Program-made: the position numbers and the translations under genes
Notes under the pieces: generated by a model
What the model was told of the DNA's origin: nothing
What the model saw: only the letters and a program-made list of their open reading frames with translations
The model's database searches: none
NCBI GenBank assembly: GCA_024663395.1
Contig: JANFAH010000005.1
Location: forward strand, 1,612,001-1,676,000
Length of the DNA stretch: 64,000 bases
Direction: 5' to 3'
DNA from: Pisolithus tinctorius
Taxonomy: Eukaryota; Basidiomycota; Agaricomycetes; Boletales; Pisolithaceae
Part shown: piece after piece, positions 33,513-44,030 of the stretch
Layout: each line of letters begins with the position of its first letter
How positions within the stretch are numbered: the first letter of the stretch is position 1

Positions 33513-36500
33513 CTAACAAAATGAGCCCCCCCCGTGGAATGCGTTGAATATCTCTTTGTCTGCGAAGTGATTGAGGAAAAAACGGTGGTAAAGCTCTTGT
33601 GATGTAGCGGATGATATGCTAGGTGGCACCTTTTCAGAACCAAAAACGGGGACAAGCTCTAGCGCATGTGAGATCCAAGTAATGGGCACGACCAGTCCCT
33701 CTCGCGTCTCTCCACCTTCCTCCGTATGGGAGAAGCACCTTTCCAGGGTCCACATCTGCAGCTCAGGTTGCTGCTGCGGGGTGGCAATAACACGGAAGGG
33801 CTGTAGATAAACGAGGGGATGGTTGAGATACGGAGGGGTTTCGACCTTGGAGCGTGGACGTGCACGAGGCTGGAAAATAGTGCGAACTTGTGCAACATAA
33901 CTGGCAGCTGTACGCGGTACACGTATTAATACAGATCAACGCACATGTGAAAGCTACGCACTGTCATTTGAGGGGCTGATTAAAACAACGTCATAGCATC
34001 CATACGGGAAATCCTGAGAGGGGCGCAATGCCCGAACAACTTGACTCGGAAGAATCATAGAATCGCGGAATGTGGAGTGCAGCTGAACGCGGAGCTTATG
34101 CCACACAGCAATATGATCGAAAGTACAAACGTCAAACTGGAGGTCAAGGGAATGGGATTGAAGAAATTCTAAATAACGGTCTTGAAAGTAGGGGAGCTGA
34201 TATTGTTCAGCGATGTTGTTCAGCGACTGATTAGTTTCATCCGAGCGTGACGTGACGTGGAGGGCGGTTTGAGTATGATTGGCGAGAATGCCATCAGCAA
34301 AGTAATTGCGGACTGGGCGGGGACCATGGAGTTGCCATTGCTCCTCAGGTAGGACACGCCCTACCCATGCGAACGTTGGATCTGTTGCAGCGATTTCTTC
34401 CTCTTCCATGGAAACAGCATTGATGAGGGGTATGTTACTCGAGCGTATCAACGAGTATACATCAAACTGCCGCATAGATTCTTCGCGATCGAGTAATCGG
34501 ACGACTTGTTCCGCGAAGTCTTTATTCTTGTTAGTACGTTCGAATGGACGCTTGCAGTGGGTGATAAGAAGGCGTTCGCTGACGTCTGCAGTATATTGTA
34601 TTAGTCCACCGTTATTACGAATCGCCGCTGCGAAGCTGTGAAAAAGCTCCAACTTCGGAATGTGGAAGTCATTTTTGGTACCAGCTGATCTTGTCTTTCT
34701 GGCGTTCGCCTCGATAATGGCATCCTTGTGCGCATGGAATTCCTGCAGCGATGATTCCATTTCCTTCACGGAAGCGTCTGTGTGTATGGGACTCTGTGCC
34801 TGGTATATGAAACTGATAATAGCACGTATGGCACGGAGGAACCGTGGGGGTACACAACCAGCGATCATGGGAACAATGGTACGCTGGATGTCGCGGTGTT
34901 CTCTGCCCGTCATTTGCTTGATGTGTGAAACACCACCCGCAAAGTGCCTCACCGCAACGCGTTTGTGGTGACACTTGAATCGCGCATCGAGGTCGTCCTC
35001 AAGTAACTCTCTACACCATGAAAGGACATGGTCGAAGAAAAACTTGTGGCATGTATGAAGGATTTCGGGCAGAAGGAAGATGGAGGGGTCCGCAAACGGC
35101 CAGTTTCTCCAAAATGGAAGGTGGACACCGCTAAGCTGTATCGTCTTCGCCTCTCTTTGAAAGCGGCTCAGATTATTCCACGGGTGAGTACCCCGAGCGA
35201 CTTGTTCGATGCGCTGGAGAGTGAGATCGCCTGTACGAGATGAATGGGAGTGACTGTCGCCGAACTGCTTATGGGTTGCTTCCGTGACAGGGGAAGCGCT
35301 TTTGGAGACGCATGCGATCATTAGCTGTTCAGGGAGGTCAGCGGTCCATGCCACTAGTGGCGTGAAACAATAGCGTCGGTATCCATGGGGGTCCGGCATC
35401 ATGGTTCCAATCTCTGCAACACGTTTCAGGCCCGCGGTGACGATATCAACACATTTGTGCCAGACGCGCGTTTGCAGGATCGTTTGGTTTCCCTTAGGGA
35501 CATCAAACTTCGGTATCGGCATGAATGCGACACATCTCCATGAATGTGAGGTGGCTGCCATGCGGATGTTCCCTGGAATATTGCCGATACTGATTAAGAG
35601 GGGATGCATTTCTAGTCCTCCGGTCATCCTTGTCACAGGAGTCTTGTCGGATGCGGCGAGAATAGGTACGATTGTGGCACCCTCCGGAAGGGAATCCTAA
35701 CAGAAGACCATTGTTAGTTTCCGTAGTGAAGTTGTATCGCTCTATGAACATACTTGGATGCGATGGGCTTCGCGCGCTGAGAACCATTCACCGTACTCCC
35801 GTCCAAGAGCATTGGTGATCAGAATAGGATCAAACATCATATCGGCACCAAAGATAGGGTTTCCAAACAAGGACCTTGCGACCTCCTCTGCGTCACGCCA
35901 AATCAGCTGTATAGAATCAGTTGTTTTGTAACCTTCGACTTCTAGAACGGTACTCCGCCACTTTGGCCCTGAGGGAAGGGTATCCATCCACCCGAGCAAT
36001 TCTTCTACTGAAGTAAAGGATGGCCGGGGATTATCATGGAACTAAGGAAAATAAGTGAGATATGGTTTATTGAGGTAAAACCGGTAGTACCCAGGGCAAA
36101 GCGAGGAATCTCTTGATCTGAGTTTGTGTAAGGTTCTCCACGAGAAACTTGGCTAAAGACCATTCTGCCCGAGACTGAAATGGATAGTACACATTGATCT
36201 CTCGCTCTTGCTTTAAAGGACCATCGTGAAACTGCTCGAATGTATTTGGTTCGTTCCCGAAAGTATACCCTGATCGTTCGTGGTACCTAGCCCTTGAGTG
36301 CGAAGATTGACCAAATGAAGCTAGACGAGCATCTTGTGCTGTCGAGGAATGAAATGGAACGAGTGGATAACACGTCCTGATATGCTGGATCAACATATCA
36401 TGGGTCTCGAAGAACACTTCGCAAGCTACGTTTGGACACCGATATCTAGAACTCTTGTAAGTAGAAACTGAGTCAATATCGTCGATACTAACCTTCCAGG

Positions 36501-36602
36501 ATTCGGAACTTCCGAGATATGAGCCAGTTCTGGCGGTATGTATCCTGTATCTGTCATTGTAACTCGAAGACAGGCAGACTCCGTGACCAGTCCGTGGCTC
36601 AT
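33513..36602 (-). CDS. Plavaka-family transposase-like protein, apparently frameshifted
   Basis: This matches the large Plavaka (EnSpm/CACTA superfamily) proteins common in mushroom genomes. The N-terminus holds a C2H2-like finger (CPNVACEVFF ... HDMLIQHIRTC, about 36440-36360). Then follow FQSRAEWSLAKFLVEN, LGWMDTLPSGPKWRSTVLEV, QLIWRDAEEVARSLFGNPIF, GREYGEWFSAREAHRIQ, and ASDKTPVTRMTGGLEMHPLL with ISIGNI. The C-terminus reads LNHFADKEIFNAFH. Exons as I read them: 36602-36493 (or from ATG 36557), 36451-36091, 36042-35754, 35696-33962 and 33907-33513. Within 36042-35754 the frame shifts by one base near 36000 (three A's where two are expected). An alternative acceptor at CAGTAG would avoid the shift but drop a conserved-looking segment (PRPSFTSVEE). 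Confidence 0.75.
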
Positions 36603-36701
36603 GAGTGTAGAAATTTTGCTAAGTCCTTCAAACTCCGACCAACTTGCACCTCTGCAATTGCCCACCAGAGCCAGCCGCAGATCGAGGAAGTACTGCCTCT
36701 T

Positions 36702-37614
36702 ATGATTCAAGCTGAACCCCCCATGACTCCTGTATCAATGCGATCCAGTTTTCGCAAACCCCTCGGGTCCTCCCCATGTAGCACTCAGCCCTCATCACCT
36801 CTTTCATGCAGCGCTTATCCGGCCCCACTCAGCAGTCAACTTTCCTCCCCCCCGCCCTCAAGCGTTGCTCCATCGTCGCCTGGCGGCCCCGAGGACACTC
36901 CCAACGCCACTATGGCTCCAGAGAGAACCACAGGGAGGGGTCCGCAGACTGCAAGGATTGCTCGCATAAAGTTTTCACCTTATCCCAAGCCGGACATTGG
37001 GGAGGCTTTGGAGCTCCGCTTTGCGAGGAAGTCCCTGAGAGGAGGAGCAGGAGTTATTCACCCGAACGATGCTAGAGATGTATTACTTCCTTGCTCTTTC
37101 TAACATCGTGGAATCCTAATTCATTGCCTCACAGGGGAAATTCCTTTTTCGCAACAGTATCAAGGACCTTCCAGACGTGGCGATAAAAGAGGCGGTCTTG
37201 ATGAAACATGCAGGTCGCGAGACTAGGCGCTATCGAGCGCTGTCCTCAGCCTGGGAGCTCAGGGAAGCTGAGCACTACAGCAATTTTATGAAATATATCT
37301 ATCAAGCCGACCGTAAGAAGTATGGGGAGTATCTGGGGGATGGACAAGGTGATGTGGATCTGGATCATGCGGCGGAAATAGACGATGCGGAGAACTTCCT
37401 AGCCTTCGGCCGTGAGGCGTACAACGAGGATATTATGACGTTTCAGACTACGAACACCCAGCTCGATCAACTTGAAGAGGAAGTGCAATGCCGTGTTCAC
37501 GACTCGTCAAGCGAGTTCGATGGCTCATCAGATTGCGATGCCAGTGACAGATATGCGGAGTCGGGTGTGAATGACAGCAAGGATGGCCTTATGGGTCCAG
37601 TAGATAGCACATAA
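36702..37614 (+). CDS. Hypothetical protein next to the Plavaka transposase gene
   Basis: I do not recognise the family. Two exons, join(36702..37079, 37135..37614), give 285 residues. The first half is rich in Ser and Pro (SSPLSCSAYPAPLSSQLSSP). The second half is charged and probably helical (KEAVLMKHAGRETRRYRALS, HYSNFMKYIYQADRKKYGEY) and ends in a very acidic tail. It lies head to head with the transposase gene, about 100 bp apart, and just upstream of the DUF6532-like gene. This suggests it belongs to the same element. The stop is TAA at 37612-37614. Confidence 0.6.
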
Positions 37615-37825
37615 CTGATGACTCGGAAATGAAAGGTGAGGCCTGCACACTTTATTTACGAACATTAGCTGATCGCCTTGCAGTAGCTCTGCCGTTCACC
37701 TACTCGAAAATGTGGCTATGTAGTGCCCCAAATGTATTATTTCCCCTCCATTTGATATATGATGATCAAACGATATCTCGTGTGCCTCAATCCGGTTTCT
37801 TCCCTCTTCCGTCGCTCCCACCACC

Positions 37826-39357
37826 ATGGATTGGCCAGTTTTCAGAGACGAGGTAAGCTTTGATAGACCCCACCGATTCACTAACTAACGAACGTTCTAT
37901 CACAGGGATACTTGGAAGTGACTGGCCAGGGCGAAGGAAGTCGCGATGGTCTTGACACCAGCCACCATGTTCCCTCAGAGCTCGACACTCGAACCGATTG
38001 TTACAACGTTAGCACGATAAATACCACATATCATCCCCCATCGACAACCATCTATCATCCCCCGTCAGCGAACGTCTATCACCCGCCGTCGAATCATCCC
38101 CCGTCAGTGAACGTCTATCACCCGCCGTCGATGGATATCAGCTATCCTCCCGCATCTCTGTTCGATCCATCGTCGATCTTCGCACCTCGTGAGATCGAAC
38201 AACTTACCGAAAACCCACGTCACCCGGAACTGGTGATTTCCACCCGCAGCACACAGTCACGGATGCCACGTGACAGAGTATTTTCTGCTCACGTTGCGAT
38301 GGCAGGGGACAGGCCAAACCGGCGGGGGGAAGTTGCCAGAGGTGAGGAATTTGACCGTATTCACATCGTCCCGGATAGGGAACGACCAGTTCAAAACTCA
38401 ACCCGGCCGACCAAGCGCGTCCGTTTACCCGTCCTCCCCACCGACGATCCCCCTGCAGCCAACACCCCGACGTTAGTCCCCATCGATCTCCAGCCAACCG
38501 CAACTACGCGTATCCCTGACTACGTCGTGAAGCGCTTCAAGGACGAAGCCAAGAAAGAACTTCGTCGATACTTCATGATGGAGCAACCAATACGGACGAC
38601 TGCCGATTCCAAGTACATCGAAGACTTAGCGATTCGTCTTGCGGAAGGCATATTCGGGTCCTCAGGCAGTGAGTACCGGATACCAGGTACGACTCATTAC
38701 TAACATGGAATAGGAGCTTGGTTGGATTCAAAGAAAAACATGAAGACATTCTGCGATAATGCAAGACATATGCTTCACGAGGTCACCAGTACGTTCAAGA
38801 CCGTCGCTCGATTAACTCTCAAGGACTCGTATAATTTGTGCGTGCCCATTGATGCGCCACATACGACTCGGATCGCTGAGACATGGAGAACCAGTGTGGA
38901 ACCCCTCCTTGTCGGATGGGATTTTGTCGACGAAGAAGTTCTGGTACGTCTTTCCCCATGTGCCTTTATGGCGGACTAATGTTTTTGGTAGCTTCCAACA
39001 GGACAAACGGTGTCCGGCTTCTTCAACTGCTGCGCCGTGAGCACCATCATTCACGAAGCCGTATTCTCGCCTTGTCGCAAACTGTCGTCCGTCATCCCCC
39101 CCGACACTGAAAATCTCGATCGTCTTATCGCCTTCACCGTCACCATCATTCGGTGGGGGCTCACAAACCTCGTCAGGGGCCGTGAGGCCGAGTTCGAGGC
39201 AGATACATACGAACCTCACTACAATAATGCCCTCCGACGTATTCAGGTCCTTAGGAGCGAAGGACCTATTACTACACTAAACCGTTTCTCAGAATCTACT
39301 GCTAGCATTTTGGCGCGTGGAAGGGAACTCGTAGAACACTATTCACAGTGTACATAA
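37826..39357 (+). CDS. DUF6532-like protein of the transposon block
   Basis: DUF6532 proteins accompany Plavaka-type elements in Agaricomycetes; their role is unknown. The first exon (37826-37852, MDWPVFRDE) joins at 37906 to a long exon. That exon carries five spaced copies of YHPPS or a near variant at about 38026-38140, then the conserved region YVVKRFKDEAKKELRRYFMM. Introns at about 38670 and 38943 lead to WLDSKKNMKTFCDNARHMLH, TVSGFFNCCAVSTIIHEAVF and a C-terminus FEADTYEPHYNNALRRIQVL. The stop is at 39355-39357. No disabling change is visible. The assignment to DUF6532 is from memory of the family layout, not a search. Confidence 0.65.
38026..38140 (+). repeat. Coding minisatellite, YHPPS units
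   Basis: Five close copies of a 15-30 bp unit (core TATCATCCCCC or TATCACCCGCC followed by ATCG, TCG or TCA) encode YHPPS or NHPPS blocks separated by TTI, ANV and VNV. Such arrays change length readily by slippage or unequal exchange. Confidence 0.8.
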
Positions 39358-39529
39358 GCTCGTAACGATCTATGACTAGTACTACACATGATAATCAGTG
39401 TTCTTGTCTCCAATGTCAACATTGATAAGATGACATCGGCGCTGGGATCTCGATAAGGCCGTGGTAAATAGGCCGTACACTTCTCATAATTCACAAGCGA
39501 GCTAAATGGAGAAATTCTAAACGGGGAGT

Positions 39530-39607
39530 GGTATAACCTGCTCACTTGCTCGCGTAGTTTTGCAGATGCATCTGCAAAACTACCCGAGGGAGTGAGCAGG
39601 TTATACC
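39530..39607. repeat. 78-bp imperfect palindrome
   Basis: The outer arms GGTATAACCTGCTCAC (39530-39545) and GTGAGCAGGTTATACC (39592-39607) are perfect inverses. The inner arms TAGTTTTGCAGAT and ATCTGCAAAACTA are also perfect, with a 2-bp loop. The nine bases between outer and inner arms are partly complementary. The whole could fold as one long hairpin with arms of about 39 bp. Confidence 0.9.
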
Positions 39608-39755
39608 TGCCTCCGTTTGGAAGTGACTTGTCGTAAGACTCGCTAAGACACTTGTTGGCCAATGAGAAGGCTCGCTCAAGTGCGAAAGAGCTGTTAACAG
39701 CCGCGTCGCGTAGCTGTTTCCCAGATGCGCTTCGATACTTAACAACGAAGCGTAA

Positions 39756-39791
39756 CGGGGTGAGTTCACGAGGGATTACAAACTCACCCCG
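39756..39791. repeat. 11-bp stem hairpin
   Basis: CGGGGTGAGTT at 39756-39766 and AACTCACCCCG at 39781-39791 are perfect inverses around a 14-base loop. Just upstream, CGCTTCG and CGAAGCG (about 39729-39752) form another 7-bp stem. Confidence 0.9.
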
Positions 39792-40072
39792 AGAACACAT
39801 GAGCGATACACGTCTTGACCTAGTGTTGCCGCACGAACCGAACTCAGTTCGAGGTAGATCGAAGTGCACCTCCCGAAGTGGTAATTTGACCCACCTCGAC
39901 TCGTCCGAACCGGGACGAAGTACTAGTAGTGGCCAGTTTGGGGTTTCGTGTAGAAGGATGCCACCAGGCATTTGCGTGCAGTCACGGAGGACAGGACCAA
40001 AGATACTAAGCACAAGGCTCTGCATTGTTCCTACTTGGATTTAAATTCTAATACATAAAACCCTAATCGCTC

Positions 40073-41571
40073 CTATTGCGCATTGTTCACATCAGGGTAC
40101 ACGTCGAAACGCCTCTGTGTAGTTACAGGAATGCCTGCCCTCGCATCATACAATACCGTGGGGTCTGCACAGTTGCACTTGGTCAGTAGTCGCATATGCA
40201 CGGCGCTCCCTTACCAATCGATACCTGAACAACGCTCTCGCCCTCTTCTGCTTCAGCTAGTATCTTGCCACTGAACATCCGCCCTTCAGCTACTTCTGAT
40301 TCAGGGACAATCGCAAGCAACACTCACAAGGGATCCACGACCATAGAATGTCCCCACTATCCCATTTGTCAAAAAGGGAGGTCGTGTTTAATTACCGGGA
40401 CTTACTGCGTGGTAGCCTGCATTCATATCACGAGCCGGGCTGCACATGGCGAAGAAAACTTGGTTGTCGACCGCCCTGCATGCAAGTCGTGAATCCACAC
40501 AAAGGTTTCTCAGATTCTTCCGTACCGTGCACGTTGAAGTAAGCTCCAGTGAAGTGGCCCCGTGGTCAGGTTGAAAGCCCCGGGGTAAATAAGCACATGA
40601 CATCCTACGAACGACATCAGTCTTGCATGGAGCATTTCACAATGACGCCAAACCTTTTCGTGCGGATATCATAGCTAGCTCTGGAAATCTGACATCATAA
40701 CATATACCGAGACCAATGCGTGCAAATTCTGGTCCTCGATTAGCCCCAAGGTACTTGGTAAGAAAGCTGTGATAAATACCGGTGTCAAAAAAGTTCAATG
40801 AAGAACCGCCCGTGAGTGTTTCGCTTTCCTGATAGGAAGATCGTTAGCGTGCATCGAGATGAGATCCGGCAAGGCTACTTTAAACGTTATTTTCCCTGGA
40901 ATATCGATGTCGAAGAGATGGACTTTGCGGTGTGTTGCTACCAGTGCACCTGACAAAATATCATAAGTAAGGGTCAGCACGACGAGCTGCGAGAATGAAC
41001 TTGCCGGTCGGTGAATATACAGTACATGTGTTGTATAATCTCTGATCGGATGCATCTCTTTCCGGGATGGAACCTCAACGGTAAACTGAGTGGGATGCAG
41101 TAAAGACCCTTGTATGAAACCTACCTCCGACCAACCAGACATTAGCCTCCTTGGCAGTAGAAGAAAGCATCTTCACGCTTTCACTCTTACATGTCTGGAC
41201 CTCGATGTCATCTGCTTTGGTGAACCCAATTGTCTCCGCGTAGGTTGGGAAATGTGCATGACCATAAGGCGAATTGAAACATTCCTAAGAGACTGCGTCA
41301 GGAAGCAGGGATGAGAGACGGGAGATATACATACTGGGAGGACGACAAGCGACGGCTTGGAACCAGCAGACCCGTCTCCTTCCGCTGCCTTCAGTATCAT
41401 CTCACGAGCATGCTTTAGGTTGGCCGACTTGTCTGGTCCGACACCCCCAAGTTGGATCAGGGCAAGTTTAAACGGCTTGAAGGAGGGAGCGGTCGACATT
41501 CGATATCTCTGGAATGGGTTTGGAAAGAAAATGCCAGGCGCTGCAGTACTGAGACGGCGCATAAAGAACAT
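40073..41571 (-). CDS. Nitrilase/omega-amidase (Nit2/Nit3-like), copy 2
   Basis: Same gene structure as copy 1. The frame carries the family residues in consensus form: VVLP|ECF with the catalytic Glu, [16 protein letters not shown] with the Lys, [16 protein letters not shown], and [15 protein letters not shown] with the Cys. The C-terminus reads [13 protein letters not shown], stop at 40073-40075. The start [13 protein letters not shown] looks like a short mitochondrial leader; an internal [10 protein letters not shown] could give a cytosolic form, as known for Nit proteins in other eukaryotes. Divergent from the lipid kinase by 126 bp. The consensus residues suggest this copy keeps the original function. 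Confidence 0.85.
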
Positions 41572-41697
41572 CCTGGGACCCAATCAGCCACTGCTTCTTA
41601 TCTGATCTTGAAGGGCTTCTCAAGTCTCTGTCGAGGTGATGTCTGTGCGCAATGGAGGTGACTGCTCGTCTGATACAAATGATAGTTTCCACAGTCC
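41572..41697. promoter_or_regulatory. Divergent promoter of nitrilase copy 2 and lipid kinase
   Basis: A 126-bp space between the two outward-facing start codons. Copy 1 keeps about half of it. I see no recognised motif. Confidence 0.4.
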
Positions 41698-42783
41698 ATG
41701 TCCGCTGCAGTCCTCGTACTGTACAATCCAGTCTCTGGAGACAGCACTGCAAAGGAATTCTTCCAAAACCATGTCCTTCCACGCCTCGACAGTAGTGGCA
41801 TAGAGCCTTCGGCCATCGTGGCTACGGAACACGCTGGTCATGCGGGCACCGTTGTCACCGACTTCCTTCAAAAACATCGAGGGGAAGTCGTCGTCGTCCT
41901 TGGTTCCGGAGACGGTACGCTTCACGAGGTCGTAAATGCGCTGTCAGGCCATGCATTCGACACCGCTCGTACAATAACCTTCGCCCTTGTTCCATGCGGA
42001 ACCGCCAATGCGCTATTCTCATCCCTCTTCCCGCCCACTTCAGAAAGCCCCGCTGTCGCGCACAAACTATTATCTTTGGATGCTTTTGTCGCTCGTTCAA
42101 AGCCAAAGCCGCTGACCTTGGCACGAACTACTCTTTATGAGGGACCCACCCAACAGATCCCCTGTCACAGCACTGTTTCGGTTGTCGTCACGTCTGCAGC
42201 ACTCCATGCTTCCATACTGGAAGATTCGGAACTGCTGCGCAAAGAAATTCCTGGCATAGAGCGCTTCAAAGTCGCAGCCCAGCAGAATATAGCTCGATGG
42301 TACCAGAGTCGGGTCAAACTCTTCCCCTTGTCGTCGACTGGTGTCGTTCAAGTCTACGACGCCAATATGAAAGCACTCGTGCCTCACAAAGGTCCATTAG
42401 ACTTGTCTGGCCCGTTTGCGTATTTCTTATCGACGATCAACGTGGATCGCCTGGAACCTGCATTCCGTATTACTCCTCAGTTCTCAACAGAACCGCCACA
42501 GGGTGCATCACTGGATGTTGTGGTCGTTCGACCACAGCGTGATCCAGTGTTCAGGTCTGATACCCCTCAAACAAGGGAGGCATTTGCGGCGAAGGCATAC
42601 GCCGTTCTCATGGCAGCTTATCAAGATGGTAATCACGTACGTTTGAGGTACAAGGAAAGTGGGGATATCAGCGAGGATAGCGATGGACCAACAGTGGTGG
42701 AGTATTTCCGTTGCGGTGGTTGGGAGTGGATACCCGTCAGTTTCTCTACTCCATTGGTTGGCATCAGACTCAAGCCAGTTTAG
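41698..42783 (+). CDS. Lipid kinase with diacylglycerol/sphingosine kinase catalytic domain
   Basis: Likely phosphorylates a sphingoid base or diacylglycerol. It is a single exon of 361 residues, unusual among its intron-rich neighbours. The N-terminus VLVLYNPVSGDSTAKEFFQN, the nucleotide loop VVVLGSGDGTLHEVVNALSG and the segment FALVPCGTANALFSSL are the DAGKc signatures. The C-terminal half (FAYFLSTINVDRLEPAFRIT, then EYFRCGGWEWIPV) resembles the second domain of sphingosine kinase-like proteins. The last residues read VGIRLKPV. Tail to tail with the UMP-CMP kinase gene. Substrate cannot be told from sequence. Confidence 0.85.
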   Translation: MSAAVLVLYNPVSGDSTAKEFFQNHVLPRLDSSGIEPSAIVATEHAGHAGTVVTDFLQKHRGEVVVVLGSGDGTLHEVVNALSGHAFDTARTITFALVPCGTANALFSSLFPPTSESPAVAHKLLSLDAFVARSKPKPLTLARTTLYEGPTQQIPCHSTVSVVVTSAALHASILEDSELLRKEIPGIERFKVAAQQNIARWYQSRVKLFPLSSTGVVQVYDANMKALVPHKGPLDLSGPFAYFLSTINVDRLEPAFRITPQFSTEPPQGASLDVVVVRPQRDPVFRSDTPQTREAFAAKAYAVLMAAYQDGNHVRLRYKESGDISEDSDGPTVVEYFRCGGWEWIPVSFSTPLVGIRLKPV

Positions 42784-42957
42784 AAGGAAGTGGATGAGAA
42801 GGCCCGCCTTGTCTGCTCAGATGGTTCGATTCTCAAGATCGCCCAAGGAGGCAAGGCTTTCTGTGAGGCGACTGAGCCCCAAAACCTTCTGGTATATGGC
42901 TAAGCAGACATGTTTTCTATCTGAGCGTACTTGCTCCACAAGAAGAGGGTATAGACA

Positions 42958-43868
42958 TCAAGACAAGAGCTTCCTAATAATCCCACTCGTCTCTTCATAG
43001 ACCTTATCTATGGGTCTTGTACTATCAATCTATGAGAGCAGTGAAAGGCGGCGAGTCGTGAATTTCGAAGACTGGCACACATACCTCCACTAGTTTGCTG
43101 AGTTTGGAATAGTGCTCGATGACCGGCATGGTTTGGTCGTAGTACGTCCCTTTGGAACAGCAAGATTACCAATGGACACGCTGATGGGAAGTATACTTAC
43201 TGAAGCGCTTTCGGATGCTTTCGATGTTGTCATCCTCGCGTCCACTGGTCTTTCCGCGTTCCAGGAGGCGCTCAACCATCACATCCTCGGTTGTCGTAAA
43301 GTGTATGACGAGGGATGCAGGACAGACCTGGCGCGATGGAATGTTTACGAGGACGTGCTAATACTGTCGATTGTCGACATACCACTTCATCGAATAGCTC
43401 AGCCTGGTCCATCTTGCGAGGAAAACCATCGATTAGAAAGCGACCCTTGCCGCTAGGCCACCTGTGACTAGATCGGCTTTGGATCTCAGCAGCCATGGCA
43501 TTCTCGAGAAGCTTGCTGGTGACCTCCTTGGGCACGATGGTGCCTTCACGAATGCACGTTCGAATCAACACCCCGTACTGAGAGCCGTCTCTATTCTGTT
43601 CGGCGCGGAGGAGGTCTCCCGCTATGATGATAATAACGATGATATTGGTGACATCGAGCTAGTTTGAGGGAGTAAATACCATTCACCTGACAGGTGGCAG
43701 AAGTCGAAATCTTCAGCGAGCTTGGTGCATTGAGTGCCTTTACCTACAACTGAAGTCGGTCTCGCTGGAACCTCGTGAACGGTGTAAATTACCCGCGCCG
43801 GGGCCCCCCAGCACATAAACTACAGTGACCTTGTTGTGGTCGAAGGCCGTAGGACCGTTTGAAGTCAT
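42958..43868 (-). CDS. URA6: UMP-CMP kinase (uridylate kinase)
   Basis: Adenylate-kinase-fold enzyme that phosphorylates UMP and CMP in pyrimidine nucleotide synthesis. The start [20 protein letters not shown] leads into the P-loop GGPGAGKGTQC, whose second glycine codon is split by an intron (G|GT at about 43788). The NMP-binding region reads [17 protein letters not shown] and [16 protein letters not shown]. The lid region reads [20 protein letters not shown], then IRKRF and, after an intron, [18 protein letters not shown]. The C-terminus is [19 protein letters not shown], stop at 42958-42960. About six introns; all catalytic segments are present. Confidence 0.92.
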
Positions 43869-44030
43869 CGGGGTCGGTGAGTATGAGAACTGTACGACGA
43901 TATCGATGGTCCCACGAACCGGCAACTAGTCCGAAGCCAGTCATAAACTATTTATTCACTAACACCACTGCACAAAGTACTCGTTTGAATAATTGTGAAC
44001 GTCGCGACGGACGGTCTCAGGCTTGACATC
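43869..44030. promoter_or_regulatory. Divergent promoter of URA6 and NUP37-like gene
   Basis: 162 bp between outward-facing start codons. No recognised motif. Confidence 0.35.

Larger units (their letters stand above)
39339..40025 (-). other. 228-codon ORF in a stem-loop-rich insert, unassigned
   Basis: An uninterrupted frame starts at ATG 40025 and ends next to the DUF6532 stop. The product begins MQSLVLSIFGPVLRDCTQMP and contains RPGSDESRWVKLPLREVHFD; I do not recognise it. The same DNA holds an unusual set of perfect or near-perfect inverted repeats (see the separate entries). A 130-codon frame is also open on the plus strand (39652-40044). It lies between the end of the DUF6532 gene and the exact start of duplication copy 2. 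It could be part of the transposon, a separate insertion, or an integrated RNA-derived fragment. Nothing shows it is expressed. Confidence 0.4.
40017..41800. repeat. Segmental duplication, copy 2 (likely ancestral)
   Basis: This is the partner of 31451-33179, same orientation, and continues without a break into a full lipid kinase gene. It holds the nitrilase gene, the divergent promoter and the first codons of the kinase. Confidence 0.85.

Noticed and set aside
36426..36710. A longer N-terminus of the transposase gene starting at 36710
   Set aside because: The codon there is TTG; true ATGs in frame are at 36602 and 36557.
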